Made by a program: the position numbers and the translations under genes. From Eurosta solidaginis (Eukaryota > Arthropoda > Insecta > Diptera > Tephritidae), in assembly GCF_040869045.1 (NCBI RefSeq), contig NC_090321.1, positions 184,359,596-184,423,595 on the forward strand: a stretch of 64,000 nt of DNA. The letters are read 5' to 3'. Of this stretch, positions 36,005 to 46,226 are shown in pieces (the stretch's first letter is position 1; every line of letters begins with the position of its first letter). The notes beneath the pieces are model-generated. The model searched no databases, was not told where the DNA came from, and saw nothing but the letters and a program-made list of their open reading frames with translations.

Positions 36005-36400
36005 GAATATCCCCGCGGGAGGTATGCCTGTCATAAGAGGCGACTAAGATGCCAAATTGATTCAAGGCGTTGTGTAGCGCAACCATTTCAAGGGGTTGCC
36101 AGCGTAATGTATAGTTTCCTCAACCCAATTGTCGACCTCACCTGCGACAAATCATGTTTCTTTATAGCAGTCAAGGCTCTGGCGACACCAAGTTCTTCAT
36201 AGACCTAGGGGAAAGGAGAGCGGAATGGTCTAAAAGGTTTCATGAGGTCATACCAAGTCGTTCCCGAGATGGTCGAGCAGTACCTTAGTGGTGCTGGTGA
36301 CCGGAACGTACCGGATCTATACCCGGAATATGACCACGAACATCGATAACGCTCCTTAAAACTTAAGGGGAGTGTTTTCATTGCTATAACAACAAAATTA
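36005..36400 (+). mobile_element. Dispersed repeat (CCCCGCGGGAGGTATGCCTG type), probable retroelement 3' end
   Basis: GC-richer than its surroundings. It starts CCCCGCGGGAGGTATGCCTG, contains AAGAGGCGACTAA, TGTGTAGCGCAACC, 'cgttcccgagatggtcg', GTGGTGCTGGTGACCGGA and AACGCTCC...GGGGAGTG, and ends GCTATAACAACAA. I recall this as a common high-copy repeat of fruit-fly genomes. The CAA-rich tail suggests the 3' end of a retroposon; the class is uncertain. Confidence 0.6.
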
Positions 36401-37714
36401 AAATTTTCAAATAACAATAAAGGTAAAAGGAGTTATAAATACTGTTTAAAAATAAAAGTGTGCTATACATTTGACTACCACTCTAAATATGTTCGGCTTC
36501 CGTATTAAGCAGGGCGGTTTGCTGTTAACATATAAGAACAAAATTAAAAAGTACTAAACAAAAAAATATGTGGATTTGAGTTTTCGGTAGTGACCTATCT
36601 TAAGTTGCAATATATTCGGAACATCCCGCTTATAAATTGTTTTTAAAATATTATATTAATGCTCCACATTATTTGAGCTTTATCACCCTTCTTTTTACCA
36701 GTATCTTGCGAATTTAATTTTATATTCTTCAAAAAACTCCACAGTGCACGGTCGATACAATTAAATATAAATTTCATGCGTCTTTTTGCACCAAACTAAA
36801 ATGAAACTGAAAACCTCTTTTCTTTTTTGAGCAATTTTTTATGCTTTTCCTTTTTTCATAATTTTTGCACATCAACTACATATAATTTTTAATAGCTCTT
36901 AACACATACACCCATATGCACACACACATACATTCGCACAGCAGCGAACAGAAGAAAAGCACTTGTAAATTTTTTTCAAATTTAGTCAGTAAAATTTTTT
37001 TATTTTTGTTTTTTTACTTTCGATACTTTAAAAATTCTATAAATTGTGTAACTGAGTCTATACAAAACAACCCTAAAAACTTTTTTGAAAAATTTTGAAA
37101 ATCTGTGAAAATTTTATGAAAAATTCGACCATTTTATTTTGAGTTCCCTGAGTTTTTTGGATATACAGGCTTGTGGTCAAATCAATTTTCTTCCAAAAAA
37201 GTACAAATAAAAAACTTGTATTGACTTACGACAACTTTTTTCCGAAGGCCGTTTTAAATTTTCTTCCATACTAAAAATTAAAACTTTTTTTATATGGAAG
37301 AAAATCTGGAGCACAGTTGCGAAGAAAAATTTCGAAAATCAATGCGAATTTTTTTCGAAAACATTTTCGAGATAGGTTTGCCAAGTTTTAGTTACAAAAC
37401 TCAAAAGAAATTGTTTCATAAGATATCGAAAATAAATTCAGAAGCATCCAATTGACGAAATTTGAAAAAAAAAACTTGTACTTTTTTAGGTTTAAATTGA
37501 AATTGCATAATCAGAAAAAAGTCGGAGAACTTCAAATAAAAAGTTTAAAACTATCGTAAAATTGTCTTGAGTTTTCGAATTTTTTTCACTTCCAGTTTTA
37601 TGTTCGCTGTTGTACATAAATAAGCCATAACATTCTTTATTATTTCAACATTTTCTTTCTTCTTTATGCTGACTTAATTTCTCTCTCACTGTTTTTCTTG
37701 CTTTTCCTTTGCAG
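36401..37714. other. Intron 1, 3' part
   Basis: Very AT-rich. It closes with a strong pyrimidine tract (TTTTCTTGCTTTTCCTTTGC) and the AG acceptor at 37713-37714. Confidence 0.6.
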
Positions 37715-37891
37715 TGATACCACAGTCATGTCGGTTTCGTGGACATAAATTCGAATGTGGTCTGTCCATTTCATGCGTGCTGGGCGGTGGAAAGCCGCTT
37801 GACCTTTGCTCTGGTGGCATGATTTGGTCGTGTTGCGTGGATAAAGATCTCGATGCAGAGGATACGCATGCGGGTCAAGTAAATAACACAA
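37715..37891 (+). CDS. Protease gene exon 2: six-cysteine clip-like domain
   Basis: The exon is 177 nt (59 codons), phase 1 at both ends. The acceptor is TTTCCTTTGCAG and the donor a perfect GTAAGTATT (GT at 37892). It encodes PQSCRFRGHKFECGLSISC and a following segment with the spacing C-x8-C-x5-C-x10-C-x7-CC. This is the disulphide-knotted clip-like module seen N-terminal to the protease domain in Stubble-type enzymes. The exon then has an acidic tail (DKDLDAEDTH). Because both ends share the same phase, the domain is a cassette that could be skipped without breaking the frame. The domain call is firm on cysteine pattern and context; the partner of the knot is unknown. Confidence 0.9.
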
Positions 37892-38664
37892 GTAAGTATT
37901 AAGCGATAGGGGAAGGGTATGAATATATTAAAGAAGGAAATAGCAGCTAATTGGAGTAAAAAATGAAGACTGCCAGCCGAAGAACTAAAAATAATACGAA
38001 AACATTTTTAGTAAAAATCTGCTTCATGCTCCAGCAAGCATTCTAAAGTGGTCTGCAAATGCACATAATTGAGCTTAAGTAAAGTAAAATGCTATATAAT
38101 ATCTGTAGAATTACGCTTATGTAATTTAGCTGAATAATTTTTTGTTGAATAATTTTGCGCAATAAATTTAATTCAGTTCAGTATTTTGCAGCGTTGTTTC
38201 GAAAATGACAATTGTTGCAGCAATTGTCTGCATACATAAGTGCATGTTTAGGTTTTTATGTAAATAAATATACATATATGCATGTGTAGCACATTACCCA
38301 CAAGCGTGCATGCAACTTGTTGCACTTTTGAAGTTGATTTGTTGCGCATGCACACACACTTGTCTGAAGGTAGCTAAGGGTGCTTGAACTTTGCTAGAGT
38401 CAAAAGCAGATATTCACAAACAATTTTTCTTAAGATTTCGGAGGGAACTCAATAGAATTTGATAGAGACTGAATGGATCGTAGCTAGTGACCTACTAGAA
38501 TTTTCTCGAAAGTTTTGTGGCTTGATGTTTGTAAATATAATAAAATGATCATATTGGCAAGGTGTATAGGTTTAGCTAACGGCATTTGTTTGATGAATGT
38601 AATGTTCGAGAAAAGCACAAGATAAAACCAAGGTTCTCTTAAAAATTTGTAGTGTACATGTTTG
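37892..38664. other. Intron 2, first part
   Basis: Sequence with many CATGCA and CACACA phrases (about 38270-38360). No feature beyond low complexity. Confidence 0.4.
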
Positions 38665-38750
38665 TGCCGCCTCGGAACAGTATATGTTAATGCCGATTAG
38701 TTTTGCTGGGAAGATTTTCATGGCAGAAATACTCTTGGAGCTCGTCGAAC
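38665..38750 (-). mobile_element. Probable SINE fragment
   Basis: Partial match to the SINE body on the minus strand (TGCCATGAAAATCTTCCC, CGGCATTAACATATAC, CCGAGGCGG). Short and diverged. Confidence 0.35.
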
Positions 38751-38881
38751 AACTACCGAGGTACGTCCTCGTTTAATAGAGTTAAGTTGGGGACATTTGG
38801 TTTGTTAGGATGTCACAACTACCGAGGTACGTCCTCGTTTAATAGAAGTTAAGTTGGGGACATTTGGTTAGTTAGGATGTC
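38749..38881 (+). repeat. 66-bp tandem duplication
   Basis: ACAACTACCGAGGTACGTCC starts at 38749 and again at 38815, with the following sequence nearly identical through GGATGTC. One inserted base and one substitution separate the two copies, so the duplication is recent. Confidence 0.9.
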
Positions 38882-39084
38882 ACGCTACCTTATGTACACC
38901 ACTATGGCTGCCTTAGATTTTCTCTTACTGGTATTATGAGCTTTAAATGCTTCGACCCTGTGCTCTATTTGACCCAATTCTTTGAATGGATATACCGTTG
39001 TCGTGACTGATTTTTGAAAGACGGTTAATTTTATGGAACAGTTAATATTATTCTGGAAATCTTCAAGAAAGTACGCCTACGACT

Positions 39085-39405
39085 TGCTGACTCTGATCAC
39101 AGGTAAAATCCTGCTAACGATAAGCGAGCTCATGGAAACGGCCCTTCGCGAAATTTTGCAATGGGCAGCGCAAACAAGGCTTCACCCCCAGCTATTCCAG
39201 CGAAAACAAAACGTTTGCTGTTCACAGAAAAAACTAACATTCCACTTTACCGAGGGTAAACGGTAAATCTCCCTATAAAGCGAAGTACCCGGGCATGATA
39301 CTTGACTTCAAATTAAGCTGGGAAAGGAACGTGGAGGTGAGGTCAAGAAAGCTCTGGCAGCATACTACTCCTGAAAAAGTCTGCTGGCAGGTGCTAGTTA
39401 AAAGA
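39085..39405 (+). pseudogene. Jockey-type reverse transcriptase remnant
   Basis: Three plus-strand frames in order give LTISELMETALREILQWAA, then PAKTKRLLFTEKTNIPLYRG, then KAKYPGMILDFKLSWERNVE. These are consecutive blocks of the post-YADD region of Jockey-clade LINE polymerases. Two frameshifts and a stop break the frame. The gypsy element at 39411 begins immediately after it, so it may have landed in this older fragment. Confidence 0.75.
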
Positions 39406-39410
39406 GCAAT

Positions 39411-39636
39411 TGTAGGGATTTACTACACGTTTTTATGAAATACTTGTTATTGTTAAAACTTTAATTTTTCTTTAAAAATCGAGTTTCAAATTTTTATATT
39501 TCATGTTATATTTAATATGAAAATTTTCACATCAAATATAACATGAAATATAAAAATTTGAAACTCGATTTTTAAAGAAAAATTAAAGTTTTAACAATAA
39601 CAAGTAATTCATAAAAACGTGTAGTAAATCCCTACA
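39411..39636 (-). repeat. 3' LTR, near-perfect palindrome of 226 bp
   Basis: Arms at 39411-39513 and 39534-39636 are inverse copies over 103 bp with one mismatch, separated by a 20-bp spacer. The boundary is set by the purine tract (GGAAGAGGGGAGTAG on the minus strand) directly against TGTAGGG, and by the target duplication outside. An LTR that is itself an inverted repeat is not normal for Ty3/gypsy. Confidence 0.9.
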
Positions 39637-41249
39637 CTACTCCCCTCTTCCAAATTGTTCCATATTTAACAAATTAAATGTAACTCTTTTTGTTTTATTC
39701 AAACAATTATATTTACTCGCATCCAAATATGCAGGTTTAATTCTGTCTATAGAAATATTCATGAATTTATTATAATAATTAATTTTGAACCACTTTGGTG
39801 TTTTCTCTATTACCTCAAATGGTCCTTCATATGGCTCTTGTAATCCAGTTCTCTTTCTATCAACTCTAACTAATACAAACTTGCAATCATATAAATCTTT
39901 TGGAACATAAACTAGTGAATTTTTATGATGAGATATGTTTGATGCACAATTCTTTAAATTTTGTTTTAATTTTAACAGAACATCAGATGAGTCAAAGTTA
40001 TTTTCAGATCGAACTACCATTTGTGAAGGAAGTCTTAGATTTTCCCCATATACCATTTCTGCAGCCTTAGATTGAATGTCTTCTTTATAGGATGATCGCA
40101 AACCTAACAACACTATAGGTAACTCCTCATACCATTCAGCTGCACTTCCACTTGCCATAATTGAAGCTCTAAGTTGCCTATGAAAGCGTTCAACTATTCC
40201 ATTAGCCTGTGGATGATAAGCAGTGGTTATGATTTTGTGACTTCCTAATAGTTTTGAGAGCTCTGTAAAAACCTGCGATGTAAATTGCGCTCCCTGATCA
40301 GTTGTAATTGTCAACGGAACTCCAAATCGTGATATATACTCACGAAAGAAAGTTTCTGCCACATTTTTCGCGGAAATATTTTGAAGAGGATATGCTTCTG
40401 GCCAACGAGAATTCCTATCTATTAAAGTTAATATAAATCTAAAATAATGTGATGGAGGAAGAGGTCCAACGATATCTAAATATACATGTTCAAACCGCCT
40501 TTTTGAAATTGGTATTTTCGAAACTTGCGATTTTGTATGTCTATAAATTTTACTCTTTTGACAATTAATGCACTCTTTCGCCCACTGGTTTACATCTTTA
40601 TTCATTCCTGGCCAAAAATATCTATTAGTGATTAACCGGCGTGTTGCTTTAATACCAACGTGGGCTATACCATGTAATTTCTTAAACATTAATTTTCTTA
40701 ACACTTGAGGTATATATGGCCTTGTTAAATTAAGTGATGTCTCACACCAAATTTGAATATTTAAAAATGGAACTGATATTAGTTCTAATTTATGTCTACA
40801 ATTTAGATTTTCTACTAATGATTTTATTTCATCATCTTTTCCTTGTTCAATAAATAACCCTTTTAATTTTACATCAATGGTTTCTAACGTTAAAACCTCG
40901 GGTATCCTTGACAACGCATCCGCAACACAGTTTGATTCCCCTTTTATGTATTTAATGTCACTAGTAAATTGGGATATGAACTCCAAATGTCTTGTCTGTC
41001 TGGGACTTCGATCTACCTTTGAATTCAATGCAAATGTAAGTGGCTTGTGATCCGTATAAACTGTAAAAGATCTACCTTCCAACCAATGTTTAAAGTGTTT
41101 AATAGTTAAATAAATAGCGAGTAACTCTCTATCAAAAGTACTATATTTACATTCAGACGGACTAAGTTTCTTAGAGAAGAAAGCTAACGGTTCTTTAGTA
41201 TTGTTGATTTCCTATTGAAGAACTCCTCCAATAGCCCTATTTGATGCGT
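39637..41249 (-). pseudogene. gypsy pol, RNase H and integrase part
   Basis: The open part runs from 41082 to the TAG at 39637-39639. RNase H shows YTDHKPLTFAL and YIKGESNCVADALSR. Integrase has an H...H...CINC zinc finger (WPGMNK then ECINCQKSK), the catalytic aspartates in YLDIVGPLP and TTDQGAQF, and the glutamate in NGIVERFHR. The C-terminus ends MEQFGRGE, whose last codons are the purine tract itself, so the stop codon touches the LTR. Upstream, 41083-41249 still reads as RNase H (SKKLSPSECKYSTFDRELLA) but contains an in-frame TAG near 41215. Confidence 0.85.
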
Positions 41250-42668
41250 CTACAGCAACAGAAAAATTGCTTCACTGTTGAAATGTGTTAACAATGTTTT
41301 CTTAGCAAAACTCTCTTTTACTTTCTCAAATGCCTGCAATGTTTCATCAGACCAATCAAGTACTTTATCTTTGCTCTTCGATGCTTCCGTTATCATGCTG
41401 CATATTGGGTCTAGCATTCCAGCAAGCTTTGGTATATACCTATGATAAAAATTAACCATTCCCACAAAATTTTGCAATTGTTTGATTGACATTGGTCGTC
41501 CAAAATCAAGAATTGATTGAATTTTCTCTGCTGATGGTTGAATACCTTCAGACGATATGTTGTAACCTAGGAAATTTATTTTACCTACTCCAAAAACGCA
41601 TTTAGATGGCTTGATGTTCAATCCGTACTTATCTAAACGTTGAAATGGTATATTAAGATGTTGTAAATGTTCTGATTCATCTTTACTAGCTATCAGTATG
41701 TCGTCCAAATAAACAAATATAAAATCTAAATCGTGCAACACTTCATTTATAAACCTTTGGAATGTTTGAGCTGAATTTCGTAATCCAAAAGGCATTCTGA
41801 CGAATTCGAACATTCCAAAAGGTGTAGTTATGGCAGTCTTATGAATGTCTTCTTCCGCAACAGGTATCTGATGGTAAGCCCTAACCAAATCTATCTTTGA
41901 AAATATTGTTTTATTTTTGAATTCGATATGTAAATCATGTATGTGTGGCAAAGGGTATCGATCAGGTACAGTGATTAAATTAATCCTACGATAATCTCCG
42001 CAAGGACGCCAGTCATTTGCGTCTTTCTTAGGTACTAAATGTAATGGCGATGTTTCGTGTGATTTAGATGGACGGCACATTCCTGATTTTAATAAAAAAT
42101 CGAATTCAGTCTTTGCTATTTTAAATTTAACAGGATCTAAACGTCTTGGCCTACAAAAAGGTAATATTCCATCCGTTATAATATGATGAACTGTCGAATG
42201 ATTAACCTTTTTATTATAATCTGGCTCAGAAATTAAAGAAGGAAAATTTTTTAAAAGTTTGGTATATTGATTTTCAACTGAAAATAATTTAGGCAATGAA
42301 ATATTGCAAAACCCGGATATAGCATCTACAGATAAACTAGTTAGAGGATCTATTAATTTCTTATTCTTTATATCTATTAAAAGTCCATATTTTTCTAAAA
42401 AATCTGCACCTATGATCGGTTTTGAAATATCTGCAATAAGAAATACAAACGGAAATTCTCGACGGAGTCCCAAATTAAGTTTTAATAATTTTTTTCCATA
42501 AGTCGAAATCATGCTGTCATTAGCAGCCGTTAAGATAATATCTGAAGATTTTTTGTAAATTTTGAATTTAGATGAAGGAAGAACTGAAATCTCAGCACCA
42601 CTATCTATTAAGAATTTTAGCTTGCTGTCTTTATCTAATACAAACAAGCGACGTGTTGAAAAATTCAA
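41250..42668 (-). pseudogene. gypsy pol, protease and reverse transcriptase part
   Basis: The aspartic protease motif [11 protein letters not shown] is near residue 20, followed by [11 protein letters not shown]. Reverse transcriptase blocks are present in order: [53 protein letters not shown] and the YLDDILIAS active site, then [11 protein letters not shown]. The thumb continues with [13 protein letters not shown]. The frame is lost at the start of RNase H, consistent with a one-base deletion near 41260. Pol sits in the -1 frame relative to gag, overlapping the gag stop, so frameshift expression is likely in intact relatives. Confidence 0.85.
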
Positions 42669-42703
42669 AATGCCGTTGTTAGTCGCTGCAACAACAGCGC
42701 TGT

Positions 42704-43474
42704 CTAGTTTGTTTGACTAGGACCATTTTTCTGGAAAGCACACGGTTCTTCACATTTACGAGCTTTACTGTCGAAACGATAATGATACTTACATAACCAG
42801 TTTTGAGACTTTGATCTACCTCGCGACTGAGAATTCCTGCGAAAACTAAAAGTCCGCCTTTTTGGACGTGACTGTCTGTCATTAATTTGTGTTTTAATCT
42901 CGTTAATATCTAATTGTAAATGATTAAAACTTTCACATATTTTTGTTGTAGCCTTCGCTAAATTCTCTACAATTTTTCCCAATTCATCAATATTAATAGA
43001 AGATGTAAGAACTCTATTTCTAACTGCACAAATTTCATTACCACTGGTTATCTCCCAAATTTTATCTGCCAGTTGCAAAAGATCATTAATATTATTTAAA
43101 TTAGCACTAGTCAATGCAACATAAAGATTTTTTGGAAGTTTACGTAACCAAAGATTTTTAAGGAAATTTGAATCGATAGTATTACCTGCTAGTTGGTCAA
43201 GGGTCCTATAATATTCAGAAGGCTTCCGATCACCTATCTCAGTATCTGATAAAATTTTATCCAATCTTCTCTGTTCGCTTAAGGAGTGCCTATCAATAAG
43301 AGCTTTCTTTAAATTGTCATATTTTCTACTTTCAGGTGGATTTTGAGTAACATCTAATACATTTGCAATAATGTCTTGTGGTAAAGCAGTTATTACAAAC
43401 TCGTATTTAGTCAAATCTCTAGTTATACCTTTTGTAGCAAATTGCGTCTCAGCATGTACGAACCATCCTTCATA
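42704..43474 (-). pseudogene. gypsy gag, N-terminally deleted
   Basis: Open from about 43474 to the stop at 42704. It begins inside the domain at WFVHAETQF, preceded directly by a stop, so the usual N-terminus and start codon are missing. There follow LTKYEFVITALPQDI, ALIDRHSLSEQRRLD, GDRKPSEYYRTLDQLAG, a basic arginine/serine stretch and the knuckle CKYHYRFDSKARKCEEPC (C-x-H-x9-C-x3-C). This C-H-C-C arrangement distinguishes it from the C-C-H-C knuckle of most retroelements. Confidence 0.85.
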
Positions 43475-43585
43475 TTACTTTACTTTTGAATTTATCATTA
43501 AACGAATATTTAATTAAAAATGTATCGTGAATATTGAACGAATAAATTTATTGAACAATTATAGATACCAAAAAAAAAAAAAAAA

Positions 43586-43639
43586 TTTAAGTTTTAACAA
43601 TAACAAGTATTTCGTAAAAACGTGTAGTAAATCCCTACA
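43586..43639 (-). repeat. 5' LTR remnant, about 54 bp
   Basis: Matches only the terminal arm of the 3' LTR (AAGTTTTAACAATAACAAGT ... AGTAAATCCCTACA) and is preceded by a 15-base A run at about 43570-43584. Everything from here to the middle of gag that should hold the rest of the LTR, primer site and gag start is reduced to about 110 bp. Confidence 0.8.
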
Positions 43640-43643
43640 CAAT

Positions 43644-44009
43644 CAACACAAGATTTGAAAGATGCAAAGGCTTTAATGGCTGGAATATCAGTTGCAGTGA
43701 GCAACGAATTTTACTTTCTGCGCTCTGTAAGTGTTCGTGTAGGGATTGGCTGCAAAAGGGGCTCTACGACTTAGAGAATCCAACCCAATATGGACACGCG
43801 ACGCTATTACGTGACGTAGCAAGGGGATGACTAGATATTTTTTGGAACAATTAACAGTTGTAAAAACAGTTGTAAGCTGTAACCTTGTAACCGGTTACAA
43901 TTTTAAAACTGCGTTATTTTTTTAACGATTTTATTTACCTTGACTCTGTGTAGCATTGTGAATGAATTTTGTAATTAAAATTTAAGCAACTTCCCGACAA
44001 GCTACAAGC
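43644..44009. other. Intron 2 spacer
   Basis: No feature recognised. Confidence 0.4.
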
Positions 44010-44355
44010 ATCGAAAACTTGGAATATAGTTCAGAAACTCCGATAGGTGGCGCATGGATCGAAATATTTAAAAAAAATCATATTTGTGGTCCGATTTGGC
44101 TCATATTTGGAACAAATATTACATACAGTCCGGTAGAAGTGACATCAAAATACTTTGGAGTTCGAGGAGGGACAAGCATACGTGGCGCTGAGTCGAGTAA
44201 AGTCTTTGGAAGGATTATGTATTGAGGACTTAGATTGTAACAAATTGTCAGGAAAGTGTCCTTGTAATAATGAGTTAATGACTGAACTAAATAAAATGAG
44301 AAATAATAGGCAATTAAATAAAGACTAAAAACTTGAAAATAAAAAAATTTAATTA
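44010..44355 (+). repeat. Dispersed repeat, copy 1 (pair with 50115-50430)
   Basis: Shares with 50115-50430: TGGTCCGATTTGGCTCATAT, ATTATGTATTGAGGA, 'ttgtaacaaatt.tcagga', AATGAGAAATAATAGGCAAT and TAAATAAA...AAAAACTTGAA. Non-coding, moderately diverged; class unknown. Confidence 0.75.
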
Positions 44356-44366
44356 ATTTAAATTAA

Positions 44367-45370
44367 ATAACGACGTATCTTGGTGTAGATTCAGTACATA
44401 GTAGGAGAAAACTTTTTGTCGGCTGATTTTTCATTTTAGAGCGTCGATACCATTTTGTTTCACTGTCCAAAAATTTTAGCTTATTAAAAATAAAATCAAT
44501 TGTTTTTGTTTTTATCGGCCTATTGATAAATGAAACTAAAATCATTAGAAAAAAATGTTGAAGTTAAATGGTTTTACGATTTGAAACTATATGGTTTGCT
44601 GGGTAGAGCTTTTATGGTCGTTTTAAAAAAGTATACTTTGTTGTTTTTGTGTTACTTTGACGTGTTTGGACGCTTACTGCGTCATCTTCAGAAAGCTGTT
44701 TTATTTGAAAATATATGAAATATATAAAAATTTAACCCCTTTTTCCAACAATAAACACAAAAATTCAAGCTTTACAATTATTACTTACATTGATTGTTTA
44801 ATTAATTATAATATCACAGTATAATTTAAACAAACATATTTACATATTACTAACTCTCACTGATTTGTGATTGTCTCTTCGCTCTTTGTACAATTGCGGT
44901 ATAAATGTTGCTAATATTGTTGGCGTCCTCTTTGAAATTCATAACCTGGTATATTTTTTGTTGTATTCTTAAGCTCTCTAAAGTTATTCGTGTTTTTTCT
45001 CTTTTTTCTATGTCTAATATTTGTGCATGGTTAAAATCCGCTGTATGGTTTTATTGAAAACAATATTTACATTAAGTAATAATAATACTAAAAGCTAGAA
45101 AATAATTAGGTACGTCCTAGGTACTAGTCATCAATCTAGAGCATTGATCATACACTTAAATAAAAGCATTGGGAGCGTGAAATTACTAAAAATGTGAGAC
45201 GTAGCATAACCTGATTAAGGTTCAGTTGGTCTTACTTGTGACTATCAATAGAAATTTGACGCGTCCAACGCTTTTATTTAATTGTCTGATCAACGCCCTA
45301 AAATCAAAAAGCAGCCGAAAAAAAGATTTCTCCTACAATCTACTGAATATACAATAAGATACGTCGTTAT
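44367..45370. mobile_element. 1.0-kb inverted-repeat element flanked by TTAA
   Basis: Ends ATAACGACGTATCTT and AAGATACGTCGTTAT, with TTAA directly outside on both sides (44363-44366 and 45371-45374). The inverted repeats extend about 90-100 bp (AGTAGGAGAAA, TCGGCTG, TTTTAG.GCGT). No transposase. TTAA duplication suggests mobilisation by a piggyBac- or Kolobok-type enzyme, but the termini match no family I can name. Confidence 0.75.
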
Positions 45371-45374
45371 TTAA

Positions 45375-46226
45375 TTTTATTTGAAGCAAGGAGGTTTTTA
45401 AAAAATGATTTTAGGTAGGATGATCCTCGAACAATTTCTAATATGTCGCGTTGCCTAAGATAGTGCGATTTCGATGATTTACTCTTTTGCAAACTCTGCT
45501 GTAGACAGCAGCAAAGTTCCAACATTTAAGCTTTAACAAACCATCAAAATGTTAGAGAATCTCTGCCACAACTACTTACGACATCAGCTGACTGCAATTT
45601 TAAACTCATAGTACGACAGCGCAAACTTTAAGTTTTACATTGCTATTTCGTTTATTCTCGATATTTACTGCATAAAAATAAAGCACTTTTCATGAATACC
45701 GGCATAAATAAATATAAACGTATAAAATTAAATTCTCGCACAACACCACACTGCCACAAACTAACAACAATAAAAGGAAATAAAAACTAAATAGTAACAG
45801 TATCAATAAATGCCATTAACCAATGCGCTTCAGTTATAAACAAAAGCAAATGGCAATAACAACAAACACATTGTAAATACTGCTGGCGTCTCGCTCTGAT
45901 AACTTTTAGATGTGGCTCCTCAACACGCTCGTAGAAATACCTCTTTCATTTTTGGTTTTTTATTCACTTACTAGTTTGTTGTTTTTTTTTTTTTTTTTTG
46001 GTTTCTTGTTTTCTTTTTAGTACATTTTTATTAATTTCTTCATGTTTTGTTATTTCTTTTGTTGTATATTATTTAAATTGTTTACAGCGCTACAATGACT
46101 TTTATTACAAGCCTACAAACTTTTTCGCAAACCTCTGCTATGTGGATTCCATTATTTTTCCCAAAAATTCAAATGTTTGGGTTCACGTGCCGGTGTTATC
46201 GTGTTTAAAACAGCTTTTTGGAATTA
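45375..46226. other. Intron 2 spacer
   Basis: AT-rich, with a poly-T run near 45983. No feature recognised. Confidence 0.4.

Larger units (their letters stand above)
39411..43639 (-). mobile_element. Ty3/gypsy LTR retrotransposon, CsRn1-like, defective
   Basis: Minus-strand element flanked by a 4-bp target duplication CAAT (39407-39410 and 43640-43643). It starts and ends TGTAGGG...CCCTACA. Order on the minus strand is gag remnant (43474-42704), protease and reverse transcriptase (42668-41250), RNase H and integrase (to 39637), a purine tract and the 3' LTR (39411-39636). The gag zinc knuckle has the unusual C-H-C-C spacing that I associate with the CsRn1 clade. It is dead: the 5' LTR is reduced to about 54 bp, the gag start is lost, and pol carries a frameshift and a stop near 41180-41265. 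Confidence 0.9.

Noticed and set aside
39411..43639. Intact endogenous retrovirus with envelope
   Set aside because: No reading frame lies between integrase and the 3' LTR; the integrase stop touches the LTR, so there is no env gene.
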